Notes: generated by a model not told the origin, from the letters alone. DNA of 64,000 bases from Haliclona indistincta (GCA_964017065.1 OZ024786.1:8499047-8563046); one strand, 5' to 3'; counted from the stretch's first letter, positions 22,073 through 43,166 are shown. A program made the numbers and translations.

Positions 22073-22365
22073 CAATTTTATTTTGTATCATTCCCTACAC
22101 CACTGCTTTATTTCATTCATCGTATTCACCCTGGACTAGTAATTGTATTTGTAAGCTCTGATTATTGCTAGTTATTGTTCTTCAGAAAAAAGCATTATGA
22201 AACTTACTTACCAGTGTGTTAGACGTACAGCGTGAAGGACTCCAAAGTATCGATCTAGGTAACTTTTATGCTCCAAAGAAAATTAAGAAGACTGTGACAA
22301 TGTATAAACTGCACCATAATAATCATTAACAGTGTGCTATGATAATAATGTGTTTCGTGACTTGC

Positions 22366-22536
22366 AGCTTCACTGCGGCATAGTGGGCAGAGTCTATTTG
22401 TAAGAAACATCATACCATAAGATTATTATAACACTAGTCTGCAATAGCATAATAGCATTACTTACCTTTTTAAGGAATGCATCTGTTGCCTGCTTGTAAC
22501 TTAGCTTAATCTTTTGCCAATCAGAACAGTCATAGC
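22366..22536 (-). other. two candidate exons of unknown protein inside the outer element
   Basis: Minus strand: an exon 22536-22466 with a clean acceptor (TATAG) and donor (AAAAG then GTAAG) encodes YDCSDWQKIKLSYKQATDAF and LKK. A further piece near 22397-22366 after an acceptor ACAAATAG can read LCPLCRSEAAS, with a C-x2-C pair. I do not recognise a family. They may be remnants of the outer element's own gene. Confidence 0.3.
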
Positions 22537-23377
22537 CTATAATAGTATAGTTAAATACATGCAAACATAATCCATTTACCATGTCATTGAGCTCTAATGG
22601 CCACATAATTATCGTAGACACTTAATCCCTTTCTTGCAGACTGCATGTAATGATGACTACCAGTGCATGCTGATCTTAAAGATAACTGCATAAGCACATT
22701 TGATAAAATAATAATAAACATAATATTATATCAATGTGCATGCACCTCTGCAGCCTTCAGTGAAGTACGAATATATTCTCTGGTAAACAAGCATTGCCTA
22801 TTATTACAATTAAAAGGTCAATACACATGCATGCAGATTACTATATGGAACTGGTATCTCAACTTCATTCTCATCTGTCTCATCTGCCTCTGGTCTGTCT
22901 TATCTTTGTGCAACACTGCTGGACAGTATTGTATATTCAGGACAGTCTTATTGTTGTGGTCATGTTATTCCAGAACTCTCTGTATAAATGCAGCTCTGGT
23001 CATTAGTGCTTTAATACTCATACTGATATTAATAGTTGCTGTTGTGTATCAATATCAGTAGTGTCTTAATGATGTGTATGCAGTCTGTGTTCGAGAACAC
23101 AGTTAAGTGCATGCAGTTGACCTGACGCGACGAAATGGAGTGGCAGACTCTTGTGGTACAGTGTAATAATGCACGGACCGTATCCGCGGTAGAGGGACCG
23201 TATCCGCGGTAGAACTAACCCGCGGATTCGGTCCCCCGGACCGAATATGCTAGCGGAATTGGTCCGGGGGACCGAATCCGCGGGGGACCCGATCCGCTGT
23301 GACACCGGCCCCGGCCCCCTGGATGGAGTTAATTGAGTCTCCGCCCTAGTCACGTGACAAAACACTGTTCAGGCAGG

Positions 23378-26300
23378 ATGCTGCTAGTAGTAGTTCTTAC
23401 AGTGTTGCTGGTATTGGCTGCCTTAACAGCTAAATGTCTCGGTGTGGCATTGTTTTCCTGCTTTCGTGGATATCGTCCTATTATTATGCATCATCCTGAT
23501 GGACGGCTTTGCAAGATAGTGGCCAGATCTTGTTTCTCGTTACGAGAACAGTAAGTATATTATTATATATACAGGTGCAAATATTCTAGCAATCTTTTTG
23601 TACACCCTTGCATGCAGTCTACTGTATATTTTCATAGAGAGGTATTGTTGGGAGCCAAATGTATAGTGTCGACAGCAATAGTTGTATGGAAAATTTAAAG
23701 ACAGTAGTCGGTCCGCCATTTTTAGGGCTATCTGTTGTAAAGACAAGTATGTAAGGATCGTGTTAAAACAATGGCATCTCGTTGTTATGGTATTAACTAG
23801 TACATTCATGGAATGGCAGGAGCGAGCCTGAGCATTGATATAATTTAGCCTCGTTAGTGTATAGTTGTGTATATATAACATAATTATTATTTGCACCAGG
23901 TTATGTGGTGGGTCCAGATTTTAGTAGATAAGTCTACCACTAATTTTTGTGCTATAATGTTAATATTTAACAGCGCTAATGGGTTTGTTGATGATGAATA
24001 GAATCTTAATCAGATATGGTGCACTTTCTCAACTATCTCACCTTGCTGAGTGTGTTCCTTGCCTAGGCGTCATGGGAATGTACCTGGAATATGTGATGAG
24101 TAGGGTTCCTCGGTCTCCTCACTCACTGCAGGCTCTACTGCTATCACACACGAACTCACTAGACTTACCTAAGTTACTTTTTTTTCTGTTGTAGCTACTG
24201 CTTTCCGCCGGTGTCTCCGGTAGGCCCTTTGATATTCCTTTTGTCGCTCCAGTCGTCCGCTTTCACGTTGATCGGGTGACTTTGCCTCTCGTCGTCACTT
24301 TCTGGTAGCGGCCTTGTCGTGTATAAGTTGTTGCTTTTCAGGTGTCTCTGATCTCTGTTGTTGTCGTCCTTGAGTCGATGCATAATTGCCAGAATGCCAG
24401 GTATCTTGTTTGAAACCAAGCGCCAATTATAATGTGCGCACGTGCTAAAAAGGGCATTTCCTAGTTCTTGGGAACATTGAAAAGGACAAACGCTACCCCG
24501 TGACAGATAGATACATTCCCCGCCGCGTGGGCCATTGTGCCAATCAATGTGGGGCTCGCTCAGACTCACCCCAATTATAGTTGTTTTGAGTGCAAATGTA
24601 CTTGCAATTGAGTAGGTGTGGTTTTGTAATTGAAGTACAATGTCGTTAGTCAGTATCAAGGGCATATCGAGTCACAAAGCAGCACAAAATTAATGTCTCA
24701 CTCCTCTTGTAGCTGTGGACACCTCCACACCACTCAACTGCACACTCCCGTCCTCCACCATCACCAGTCAGTAAGTGGAGCAGCCTTTAGACATCAAAAT
24801 ATTCGTAGTCCTGCTTTGACTAATCCACAGTTAACTTGAAGGTTTTTGTATTGGATTATGTTTCAGCCAGCGCAAAGTCAGCTTGCAATAGGTCTTGTTT
24901 GACCAAATAATGACGATCATAATATAGATCCCACAATAGTAAGGTGTTTGCGCTGCTACAGGCATCGAATATATATTTTTGTGTATTAATTATCTAAAAC
25001 TGGTAACCGTCAACTGGGTTTGGTATTGCTGATGGTAACCATAGACATTATAGGCTACGTAACTGGGACTGGAAACGAAACCCGTGCGTGAAACACTCTG
25101 CGTTAGCGTTGCTATGGGTTGGAATTGGCCACAGACAGCAATGGCGACTACACCGAGCAAAAATTGATGTCAAATGCAAAAGTTGATTGATGTCTTTATT
25201 CAAAAACTTTATTCATGCTGAAAAACAGTTTATGGCAGGAAGTATAGCTTGCTCCCATAAACCGCTACATAGCACCATGCGAAAGTACAGCTTTTAAACG
25301 ATTACCTTCTCTTCGTCTCGTTGCTGTAAGTTAGCAAGACCTGACAAAAACTTTTGCATCGAAATAAGCCTACATCCATCATGGCATTCTAGCGCAGTAA
25401 TGCTGTTTTTCTGTTGAATTTGACCTAACTATGCACTCACATAATGTCATTTCCAGTCCTGGTTACCTTTTCTACAATGACTATGTAGTAACTGTATCAA
25501 TCTTTTGTTGCTCTTAGATATAGAACTCCTCTATGGGGATGCAGTGGTCATTTACAGACATTGGCATATGGGCTGTGGGGTCGATTTACTCAAGCACTAA
25601 CAGTTGAAGGAGAAAGAAGATGTGTTGTAGTATCAGATGGCACTACTGTGTTATATGATGTGTTCAATCCTCCTGATGGTCCTTCAAATGCTCCTTTGCT
25701 ACTTGTAGTACCTGGTTAGTGTGACTACAATGCATCTAACATACAGGCCTTGTCCATAAACTCAGAGAAATAACTAAAGATTCTGCATTGCATGTAGTAA
25801 AATTGTCGTCAGAAGCAGTTCATTAATAAGCGTTTGATGTTATGTTTGATTCTAATTGCTTTTGCGTACTACCATAGGTTCTCTTCATCACTGCACACAA
25901 TTGTTCAGAGCTAATTTCTCGAATTCTATCTGAAACCTGAATTCACACGCACACACGCACAAGGCTCTGTAGCGCTCAAGAGCAAGCAAAATTTCCCTGA
26001 AAATTTAGAGCAGAACTCAGTTTGATATTTTAAAGCATACACAAATGAGACATACCAAGCCGAGTTGCATATGATATGAGAACCTACCACCTTAAGGGGA
26101 CGGTTAACAGTTTGCCTAATTAAATATTCATAAAATAATACTAAATTATAGTGTTGAGACAAAAAGCGCTATAAGGCTAAGATAAGTTGTATTGAATGCA
26201 CCATCGACTAATCTATGTATTTAGTCCAGGCCAACAACTGCCACAGTAGAATAAGCCGCAATGGCGCCAAAGCCGATCGCTATAAAACTCGGATTTTTCG

Positions 26301-29300
26301 ACGCCAAATTTCGCGACGAGCGTGCTAAGGCAAGAAGCGAAGTACTCACCAAACGCTTCTTAAGGATAAACTCTAGGGCGGGATCTATACTGGAGAGAAT
26401 AATGGAAAGAATAGAGGCATCTTGTTTCCGAAAAATTCCCGATAAATGGCTAAAATGGCGTGTTTCAGCGTCTTCCTTAAGCCATTTATTGGGAATTTTT
26501 CGGAAACAAGATGCCTCTATTCTTTCCATTATAGATCCCGCCCTAGAGTTTATCCTTAAGAAGCGTTTGGTGAGTACTTCGCTTCTTGCCTTAGCACGCT
26601 CGTCACGAAATTTGGCGTCGAAAAATCGAGTTTTATAGCGATCGGCTTTGGCGCCATTGCGGCTTATTCTACTGTGGCAGTTGTTGACCTGGACTATTTT
26701 ATACATAGATTAGTCGATGGTGCATTCAATACAACTTATCTTAGCCTTATAGCGCTGTTTGTCTCAACACTATAATTTAGTATTATTTTATGAATATTTA
26801 ATTAGGCAAACTGTTAACCGTCCCCTTGAGGTGGTAGGTAACAATTAGCTATGAATAATTATTACTAGTTTGTTCCTGAAACTTTCCATAAATACTGGTC
26901 TAGAATCCTTGAACCCACTGTGTTCCAGTTGTCTGTCTAGCACATGTTTCCAATTGGAACGCATCATGTAGAAATGCAAACACATGTAATATTTATTATT
27001 ATTTTATTTGTTGATTTAGGGATTAGCAACTCCATAGAAACGGATTATGTTGAGGCATTCGCCAAGTTTGCAATTGAGGAAGGCTATCGATTAGCAGTGT
27101 TTAATCATGTAGGAGCACTCAAGAATGTTCCTATTACTGGAAATAGGATATTTACATATGGTTAGTTTTGTGTAATTTACTATTGACTTGCCTAATATGG
27201 CCCTGTCTAATGCCTAAAGTGGTCACTATTGAGTGGTAGCTTTAAGCATTTCAAGTTCTTAAAAATTGCTGAAGCGGTCACTAATGAGTGGTTGCCACAG
27301 CTATTTTTTAAGAACTTGTAACAATCATCAGCCACCGACCACAAACAAATGTGCAAAGTGATCTCAATAATGCACCTCTCTCAGAGCTTTAAGACAGCCA
27401 GGTAGCTCAAATCACGGTAGAATGAAGCGGCTGTTTGCTAGACGTCTTATTATAATTTTTCTGCTCACAAGTCTTGGCGGTTCATTTTTGATCATTAAAC
27501 TTCTGTATTAATTGTAGGTGGATCATCAACGAACGCTGTATACAATAAAATGATGATTCTAGTTTTACTCAGAACTATTTTGAAACAATCAGCCAGAATG
27601 GTGCATGTTTACGAAAATGCTCGGTGTGTATGGTGATGGTTTAATTGCTAGGAGGTGGGGCTTGAACTAATCCAGCCGACCAGATGCAAGTTTATGAGCA
27701 AATGGCCAATCAACAATGATTGCTTCTATAGTGTTGATAGTTTAAACAAACACTGATTGCTATGATTACTATAATTGTACTGCAATGTTTAGGTGGCACA
27801 GGTGACCTTGCAGCAGTGTACAATCAACTATTGTGTGACTATGGAAGCAATACTGTGTTTGTGGGCATTGGGTACTCCCTTGGAGCATCCATATTAGTGA
27901 AGTTCATTGCTGAAGACCATAAAAGACAAGACAGATTCTTGTGTGCTATTTCAATAGGACAAGGCTATGAGCCTACTGTGTAAGTCAGTGTATGGTTTAT
28001 TTGCATGCACTGTTCGTAACACACACCAATATATTTGTCAGGTGAAATTCTGGTTCTACCAGTGCACCAGAACGAATTTTTATGTACAAAATTTTGAATA
28101 GTATTGAGGATTGTGCTGGCATGGGTTTGCTGGCAAAATTAACTCAACAGTTCTCATCTCACGTGCAAAATGAAATTTTAACCTCACAAAACATACAATA
28201 CAAATAATATAGCATGACTTTGAGGGGTATACAGCAGATAATGTGAAAAGAAATGTTCATTATCCTGAGAACATAGTCCCAGGGAATGTGATAAAATCAT
28301 CAAAAGCACCGGAAACAGCATGTAATTGCTGTATTTTTCTAGCCAAGTGTATTCGTGCAGACAGAGTTGCTGCGTGCAGTTTGCTTGCCTATCGATAGGC
28401 AACGAATATACAAATTTCAGCAACACAGTGTTAGCCATCGCGGCGCAACGAGCTCGCACTGTGTAGACTAAGGACGATCGATTCTAAACACTTTCCATGA
28501 GCTACTGCCTGACCTTCAAATTGCTTTATGCACTCCTCACTACATTAACTAGCATAATTAATTTTTACATTTTCTTCCTTAGATGTTTGAAGCATAGCAA
28601 TAAGTCAAATCTTGGAAAAATATATAACTACCACATTACAAAAAATCTTATTAAAATTATCAAGAGGCACGAAGACAAAATATTCAAAGCTCCGTCTACT
28701 TCACCTAAGTCTCAGCATAAGGGAAAGGATTCCAAGGATTTTGATGATGATTCTGTGACTAGAGATGCCAATGGATTCCCAATCAATCGCTCGTTGATGT
28801 GTCTACCAGACAAAAGAGTTTTAACTGCAAAAAGTATTACTGATTTTGATCAGTATTATACATGGTAAGAATACATGACTCTTATTTGTTTACATGTGTT
28901 TCATGCCACTGTATGTGCTCATGGTTAAGTGTTGTTACAAGGCTATGGAGCTAGTTAAAAGCTAGCTTGGTGAGAATTGTATGAAATTTGTGTACAGACA
29001 CATATGAGATAGGTTTCCACAATGGGTTCTGGAAACCACTCTTGTAGTTCTGTTATTTCATAGCAAATTAAGTGGCTCAACCACATGTGCAATAACAAAC
29101 ACTTTACTATAAAGTTAAGGTGACTGGTAGTGTTTTTATGTGTGTGCAAAACATAAGTATGGTAGAGAGCTGATCCACGGACTCCATTTAGCATTCAGTG
29201 ATGATTATATTCATGGCACGTTGACTATGCGTGGGCGTAACTGTTATCCGTCACCTATAGCTACAATCCAACATTTTGTGCTATCATACTATTAAAAGAA

Positions 29301-31749
29301 TAATAATTTATAATGTAGTTTATTATGTTATGTATTTAACTAGTCCTGTGATGGCATTCGATTCATGTGAAGATATTTATGGATGGTCATCTTGTGTAAA
29401 AGATCTCTATAAAGTGAGCACACTGGTTAATAAAGTTGCTACATTACTATAATTATGAACTGTATTATTATCATAGATGATACAGTACTAGCAATAAGTG
29501 TATACTACATTCTGGACTGAAAAATTCATGACGTGACTAAGTATTAAAATGGCTGCTCGCCTTGCTGTAAATAAAGCATGGACGACAGTGAAAGTGGCTT
29601 CATCAACTGTAACAGAACCATTCGTCCATGTATTTCTGTGAAAAATCATTGTTTATTAGCTGCATAGCTCAACTGATCATGTCCATGCAAACCTGTAATC
29701 TAACAACAGTAGTATTCAATAGTGCAGTTCAGAATTCTGAAGTCATCAATGTGCCATATCATCTAACAAGGAAAATTTGTTGCTTAGCAACGTCTCAGCA
29801 GTTTTTACAAATTTTAGCACTCAGATCACTGACTCAGATAGTTGTTTATCTCCGTGCACAACAATAAGCTATCAGTACGTTTGCAGCAAAGCCTCATAGC
29901 ATAAGCCAGTTCTGTAATCATCTAATACAAAGTAGCTGCATTACGAAAAGAAAAACAGGAAAAATAACGGCAAAAACTAACTACCCAGTGAAACCTGTCT
30001 TAGCGACCACTTGCATAGAGCGACCACCTCTCTCCAGCGTCCACGACAAAATTCCCCGACCAACAGCTATAGAAAAGCACCTAGGGCCAACGTGTCTACA
30101 GCGACCACCTGCCTAATGTGGACAACGACCGCACGTACCAGCACGCAGTGTACAAAACTACACTGTCGATTACGGCCAGTAGGCGTGGCAATTGGGCGTG
30201 GTTACTGATTACTGCATGCATGCTGATGCTGACTGGCGCGAACAGTTACGATCAGTTGCTGTTGACTCGACATTGCTAAGCTAAGAAGTATTTCTGTAAA
30301 ACAAACTGTACTGGAGGACTTTTTCACTAAAGTATGCTGACTTAATAATTATCGAAACCAGCCTGAATATCAGTCAATTCATTGTGATTTATTTTAGCTG
30401 TGAAGAGTTTTCTGTTAGCTACATTTGCTGAATTGATTGCACATTATAAATGCATGAATCCTGTCTAATGAGGTCACATTCGGTAGTGGTCGTTCTTCAC
30501 AGGTAACTGCCTACAGAGTCCACCTGTCTATTGCAGCCAGTAAAAATTGGCCCATAGGTGGTCGCTTTAGACAGGTTTCACTGTATAACAAAAACACCTT
30601 CTTCAACAACTGATGAACATGTTTACTGCTTTCTTAAGAACAGTAAACCAGCTCAGGTAAGACCAGTTTCAGTGAGTGTGTTGGCGTAAATCCCTCAGTA
30701 TACCAAGTCGTTGCATTGTATCATTTATGGTGTTATTATCGCCAAGCATAAATATTCTGTCTTAAATCCAGATTCCCAATCTGCCGATGCTGATTGTCAA
30801 TTCAAAGGATGACCCAATAGTACCCAATGAAGTACATACAATACCCACTCAATATACTGGTGAGACGTGTTGCTAGATATTGGTACTAAAGTAACCAAGC
30901 ACACAGACGTTTCACGAGAGCACTATGTACTAGTGTATTTATGAAACACTCGAAGTCCTCAACTCACCACCATGTTCAATATAAATTATTGCTACAAAAT
31001 AACCATCCATACTAAGGCGGCGTTCACACAGCTCCGCTTCAAAAGTAACCGGGTATCAGGTATTCATTTTCATCCAATAATGTACAGTGTTCACACGTAT
31101 CCGTGTACACCGCAACTACTACTACTACAGCTTGGGTATGATGCTACAGCCATGCGACAATCACGTGTGCTGCGTGCTAGTGGCTCTAAGTATTCGGATT
31201 CCCTGTTCACACGGCGCCTGATATTGGCTCTGATTTCAAGGTCTCCACTTAGGTATCCGGATACAAACGTACCTGGATTCAGTATCCGTTTTCACTGTGA
31301 TACGTGTGAACAAGAGGCATAAACGGATAGAAATGTACCCGGGTTTCCGTGAATCTGGAGCCGTGTGAATGCTGCCTAAATCCAATCAAAATTAGGATGT
31401 TAACGGGCTAACGGGTTCGCGCCACATGCCTGTAATCAGAACGGCATTTAGCATTGTACAACTGAGTCTTATCATGTGATAGCACTCTGAAATACAGTTG
31501 TATACTGTGCTACAAGAACTAGTGTCTGTCAATTCCATCGAGTTTTCACACACTGTGCTTAGCAGGAAACTCTCATATTAATTCTTGGTTTTCTCTGCAG
31601 GTTTCAACACTAACGCATTGTATGTCACTACCCAGTATGGTGGTCATCTTGGTTTCTTTGAAGGTGTACTAAAGCCACCCCCATTGTCTTGGGTAGAAAG
31701 ATTACTATTCGAATATATCAAAATTGTTGGCGAACACAGGTCGAATTAG
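23378..31749 (+). CDS. ABHD2: monoacylglycerol lipase ABHD2 orthologue
   Basis: Eight exons: 23378-23550, 25518-25714, 27020-27160, 27793-27979, 28583-28864, 29344-29413, 30772-30859, 31601-31749; 1287 nt, 428 aa (human ABHD2 has 425). Residues 1-20 form a hydrophobic anchor (LLVVVLTVLLVLAALTA), as in this single-pass family. Exon 2 gives RTPLWGCSGHLQT, the ABHD1/2/3 signature; exon 3 YRLAVFNHVGALKN; exon 4 the nucleophile elbow GIGYSLGAS (Ser199). Exon 7 carries the acid (DDPIV, Asp363/364) and exon 8 the catalytic His395 in GGHLGFFEG. ABHD2 enzymes are membrane-bound serine hydrolases acting on monoacylglycerols and esters, steroid-activated in mammalian sperm. The loop between the nucleophile and the acid (exon 5) is Lys/Ser-rich and diverged. 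A transposon end lies 67 bp upstream of the ATG. Introns 2, 4 and 6 carry MITEs. Confidence 0.93.
24195..24665 (-). CDS. unassigned 156-aa open frame within ABHD2 intron 1
   Basis: An ATG-to-stop frame antisense to ABHD2. It has no recognised domain, no signal peptide and ends in a charged tail (ESDDERQSHPINVKADDW). Overlapping short plus frames exist. It is the longest frame in the intron and could be a chance ORF or a relic; I have no positive evidence that it is translated. Confidence 0.12.
   Translation of the reverse strand: MPLILTNDIVLQLQNHTYSIASTFALKTTIIGVSLSEPHIDWHNGPRGGECIYLSRGSVCPFQCSQELGNALFSTCAHYNWRLVSNKIPGILAIMHRLKDDNNRDQRHLKSNNLYTTRPLPESDDERQSHPINVKADDWSDKRNIKGPTGDTGGKQ
25059..25466. 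mobile_element. MITE in ABHD2 intron 1
   Basis: The left end GTAACTGGGACTGGAAACGA and the right end ATTTCCAGTCCTGGTTAC are inverted with few mismatches. The 408-bp interior has no coding potential. It ends about 50 bp before exon 2 of ABHD2 (25518). Confidence 0.5.
26082..26839. mobile_element. 758-bp near-perfect palindrome (foldback element) in ABHD2 intron 2
   Basis: Almost the whole element is two inverted arms of about 365 bp around a loop of about 25 bases near 26455-26480. The ends are ACCTACCACCTTAAGGGGAC and GTCCCCTTGAGGTGGTAGGT. The arms differ at only a few places. Mirror-image ORFs of 161 aa (minus) and 125 aa (plus) arise because both arms are open in the same way. They share peptides such as RINSRAGSI and SCFRKIP. 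No known domain. Confidence 0.85.
28340..28475. repeat. dispersed repeat, copy B (ABHD2 intron 4)
   Basis: Contains GCAGACAGAGTTGCTGCGTG, TGCCTATCGATAGGCAACGA and AGTGTTAGCCATCGCG, shared with 16040-16160 and 61231-61403. Confidence 0.6.
29986..30583. mobile_element. pogo/Tc1-like non-autonomous element in ABHD2 intron 6
   Basis: The left end CAGTGAAACCTGTCTTAGCG is inverted at the right end as TTTAGACAGGTTTCACTG. CAGTG(A/G)AACC termini are typical of pogo/Tigger-like elements. A TA follows the right end, but the left flank is CC, so the target duplication is not intact. Confidence 0.6.
31015..31378. mobile_element. MITE in ABHD2 intron 7
   Basis: AAGGCGGCGTTCACACAGCT at the left is inverted at the right as GGAGCCGTGTGAATGCTGCC. 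The interior repeats CACACGT and TATCCG phrases. Similar GTTCACA-type ends occur at about 36047-36420 within SMU1. Confidence 0.5.
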
Positions 31750-32215
31750 AGGTTGTTGTTGTAATAGAGTGCATTCAAATAGTCCGGCATGATAGAAATA
31801 TCTGACTTATTCTTAATTCTGAGTTATTGTTAGGTTTATTAGCACAAACTTGTTGTAGAACTGCTCTATTGCATACATACCATAGAAATGTTTGTCATAA
31901 CACTGACTTTACAAAGACTATTCACACTTGGGCTCAAAAACACTTCAATTCGGATCACCAAGTTATACTACAAGAGGTTATTCAGAACAGCTGCAGATCA
32001 CCACCTGCATGCATTGCTTGCCACCTGACTCTAGTTTACGCACAAGGCAGTTTTTGTGTTCGACTGTGAATCTAAGCAGGTGACACTTGTACTAGTTAGA
32101 GTGTACAGAAGGAACCATATGCTTGCAATAGATTACTTAAACACGCTACTTCAGTGTAGATGCTTCATTCTAAGTTAGTTAGTAAGCGGACAAGATATTG
32201 TCAAGGCAAGTTAGA

Positions 32216-33773
32216 ATGTCTCTGAAACTAATGAGCGTGACAATGCTTCTTGTGCTTGCTGCAGCTTTATTTCATCAAGGGGGTAAGCCAATGGTATTTT
32301 GTCTTTGTTTAACATTGCTACTTGCACACTGACAGACAGCTTCTCAACTGGTGATGTCCGCCTGAATTACTATGGAATGTCATCTTATCGTGGTATACTC
32401 CAGGTCTACATGGAAGGGCAATGGGGAACTGTGTGTTCAAAAAATTTTAATTTTGCTGCTGCCGCTGCTGTATGCCGACAGTTGGGATATCAGAATGCTG
32501 CAAGTGAACCACAGAGCATTGAAGAACTTGAGTAAGAAATTTTATGCATAATAATGGTAAATTATCTACTTGCACTCAGAATGGAGGGAGTTGAGGATGA
32601 TGGGCCAATGTGGTTGGAAAATGTTCAGTGCCCAGATCTCGCCATTGGGTGTACTAATGCCAAGTATTACGAACAATGCAATGCAATTTATGCCGAGTAT
32701 GGAGAACGCCACATTTTACGATGCAGTTGGAACATAGGAGAAGAGGCCAGGAGGCAGCAATATCAAGCAGACGATGATGAAGAAGAAGATGAACCTTGTG
32801 ACCGTGATGATCAAGTTTTCATAACTTGTGACAGTGAGTAGTAATAGCTTTGCTTATTATAACTATTAATTTTGTCTCTTAATGCAGCAACACCGGCACA
32901 GCCTAACTATGGTGGCTCAGTCCAGCTGATGGCTACAGGTCCAAATGATACTGAATCTGGTGGATTGGTCATGATTTATGACAATGAAAAGTGGTATCCC
33001 ATTTGCTGGTCTTCTTTTCATAAACCAGCAGCAGATTCAGCTTGCCAACAGCTAGGCTACACTAATGCTATAGCATACCACATTGTCTACAACGACAGTA
33101 TCTCAGAAATGCTGAAAGTTGACTTTAGCTGCCAGTCATCCTCCCAGCCATGTTTTTCCAACTGCATTAATCATGATAACACCAGAATGTCAAACAATCT
33201 GACTGATGAGGAGTGCTGGTATTCTGGAAAAAATGGAGGTCAATTTGCTCTAGCTCTCATGATAAATTGCAGTGAGTGATCTGCATGGTCTCGTCATTTC
33301 TTCCTTCGTTTAATATTTTTCTTTTCTTCAAGCATTTGAACCAGGTTTATCTCAGCTTAGGCCAGCAGGCACTAAATTTATGTGCGAGAAAATAGCAACA
33401 GATGATACCGGTGAGGAAGATGATGATATTGTCGATGATGATGATGATGATGATGATGAGCCAGATGCTGAGGCTCAGGACGACACAGGTAGGAGAGTGA
33501 TTGATTAGAGAAGAATAGAAGTCGTGTATTATTATCCTCCCACCATTATGCACTTCTAATACACATTGTTTACTTTAAAGTTTATTTTATTCAGAGAGCC
33601 CTGTACCTCAAGACACTGGTGTTAGTTTAGCAGTTGTTGCTGGAATTACAGTTGGTGCACTGGCTGTTTTGGTGACAGTTATCATAATGACAGTAGCCAC
33701 TGGAGTATGTTGCATCAACCCAACCTGTCCAATGTACAAGTGGAGGCTGAATAATTATCAAAATGTTGCTTAA
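32216..33773 (+). CDS. two-SRCR-domain type I membrane protein
   Basis: Six exons: 32216-32282, 32336-32531, 32580-32833, 32888-33271, 33333-33488, 33595-33773; 1236 nt, 411 aa, with introns of only 48-106 nt. Exon 1 is a signal peptide (LMSVTMLLVLAAALFHQG). Exons 2-3 form SRCR domain 1: DVRLNYYG, then GQWGTVCSKNF and AAAAVCRQLGYQNA. Exon 4 is a more diverged SRCR domain 2: GGSVQLMA, KWYPICWSSFHKPAADSACQ, QLGYTNA. Exon 5 is an acidic stalk with a run of eight or more Asp encoded by a GAT microsatellite. Exon 6 has the membrane segment SLAVVAGITVGALAVLVTVI and a 20-residue tail with CCINPTC, possibly palmitoylated. SRCR domains bind ligands outside the cell; sponges have many such genes (known). 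Ligand and role are unknown. Confidence 0.88.
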
Positions 33774-33990
33774 CTTTTGAATTGTTTGTCACATAGCTTA
33801 GAGTGTGCCTTCATAAAGACACTAACAGCACAGAATGACATTGTATCATAATTGTGTAGAATTGATGTGATACCCTCACATTGCACTGGTCTTATTTTGA
33901 ATTTTGAAGTGTGTATAATTTTAAATGAATTACAGTAAAGAAATAATAAGATTGAGAATGGAAAGTACACTAAGTTTGGGATAAACCTAA
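33774..33990. other. 217-bp convergent 3' gap between the SRCR gene and SMU1
   Basis: Stop codons of the plus-strand SRCR gene (33771-33773) and the minus-strand SMU1 gene (33991-33993) face each other across 217 bp. Both 3' untranslated regions must fit or overlap here. No canonical AATAAA pair was confidently assigned. Confidence 0.6.
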
Positions 33991-43029
<9,039 letters not shown>

Positions 43030-43086
43030 GTTGAAGATTGGGGGCGTGTTAAAATATACGGTTATTGCTGAGTATAAATGAATAAA

Positions 43087-43092
43087 TTTATT
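43087..43092 (-). terminator. probable polyadenylation signal of the six-SRCR gene
   Basis: AATAAA on the minus strand, 75 bp beyond that gene's stop codon (43167-43169) and only about 58 bp upstream of the SMU1 start codon (43029). It is the only canonical hexamer in the 137-bp gap. Confidence 0.6.
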
Positions 43093-43166
43093 GATAAAAG
43101 ATGTACAAGCACCGTTCAGTTTTTACAGATAGATAGTAGACAGTGATTAAATGATTTGAAATAATG

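Larger units (their letters stand above)
17681..23310. mobile_element. outer inverted-repeat element containing nested insertions
   Basis: The left end GGCCGGTGTCACAGCGGATC (from 17681) is exactly inverted at the right end (to 23310), and identity continues for about 50 bases through GGGTCCCCCGCGGATTCGG and GTCCCCCGGACCAA. Subterminal copies of GCGGATTCGGTCCCC occur on both sides. The 5.6-kb interval holds a decayed retroelement frame and a complete younger element (17972-21344). No clear target duplication is visible (left flank TCACCCTAA, right flank CCGGCCCC), so the superfamily is unassigned. The right end lies 67 bp upstream of the ABHD2 start codon, placing the insertion in its promoter or 5' leader. 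Minus-strand exon-like pieces at 22366-22536 may belong to this element. Confidence 0.7.

Noticed and set aside
17681..23310. Assigning the outer element to a named superfamily
   Set aside because: No convincing target duplication or transposase could be read, so the class is left open.
26221..26706. 161-aa and 125-aa ORFs as an overlapping sense/antisense gene pair
   Set aside because: They are mirror images created by the palindrome and show no known domain.
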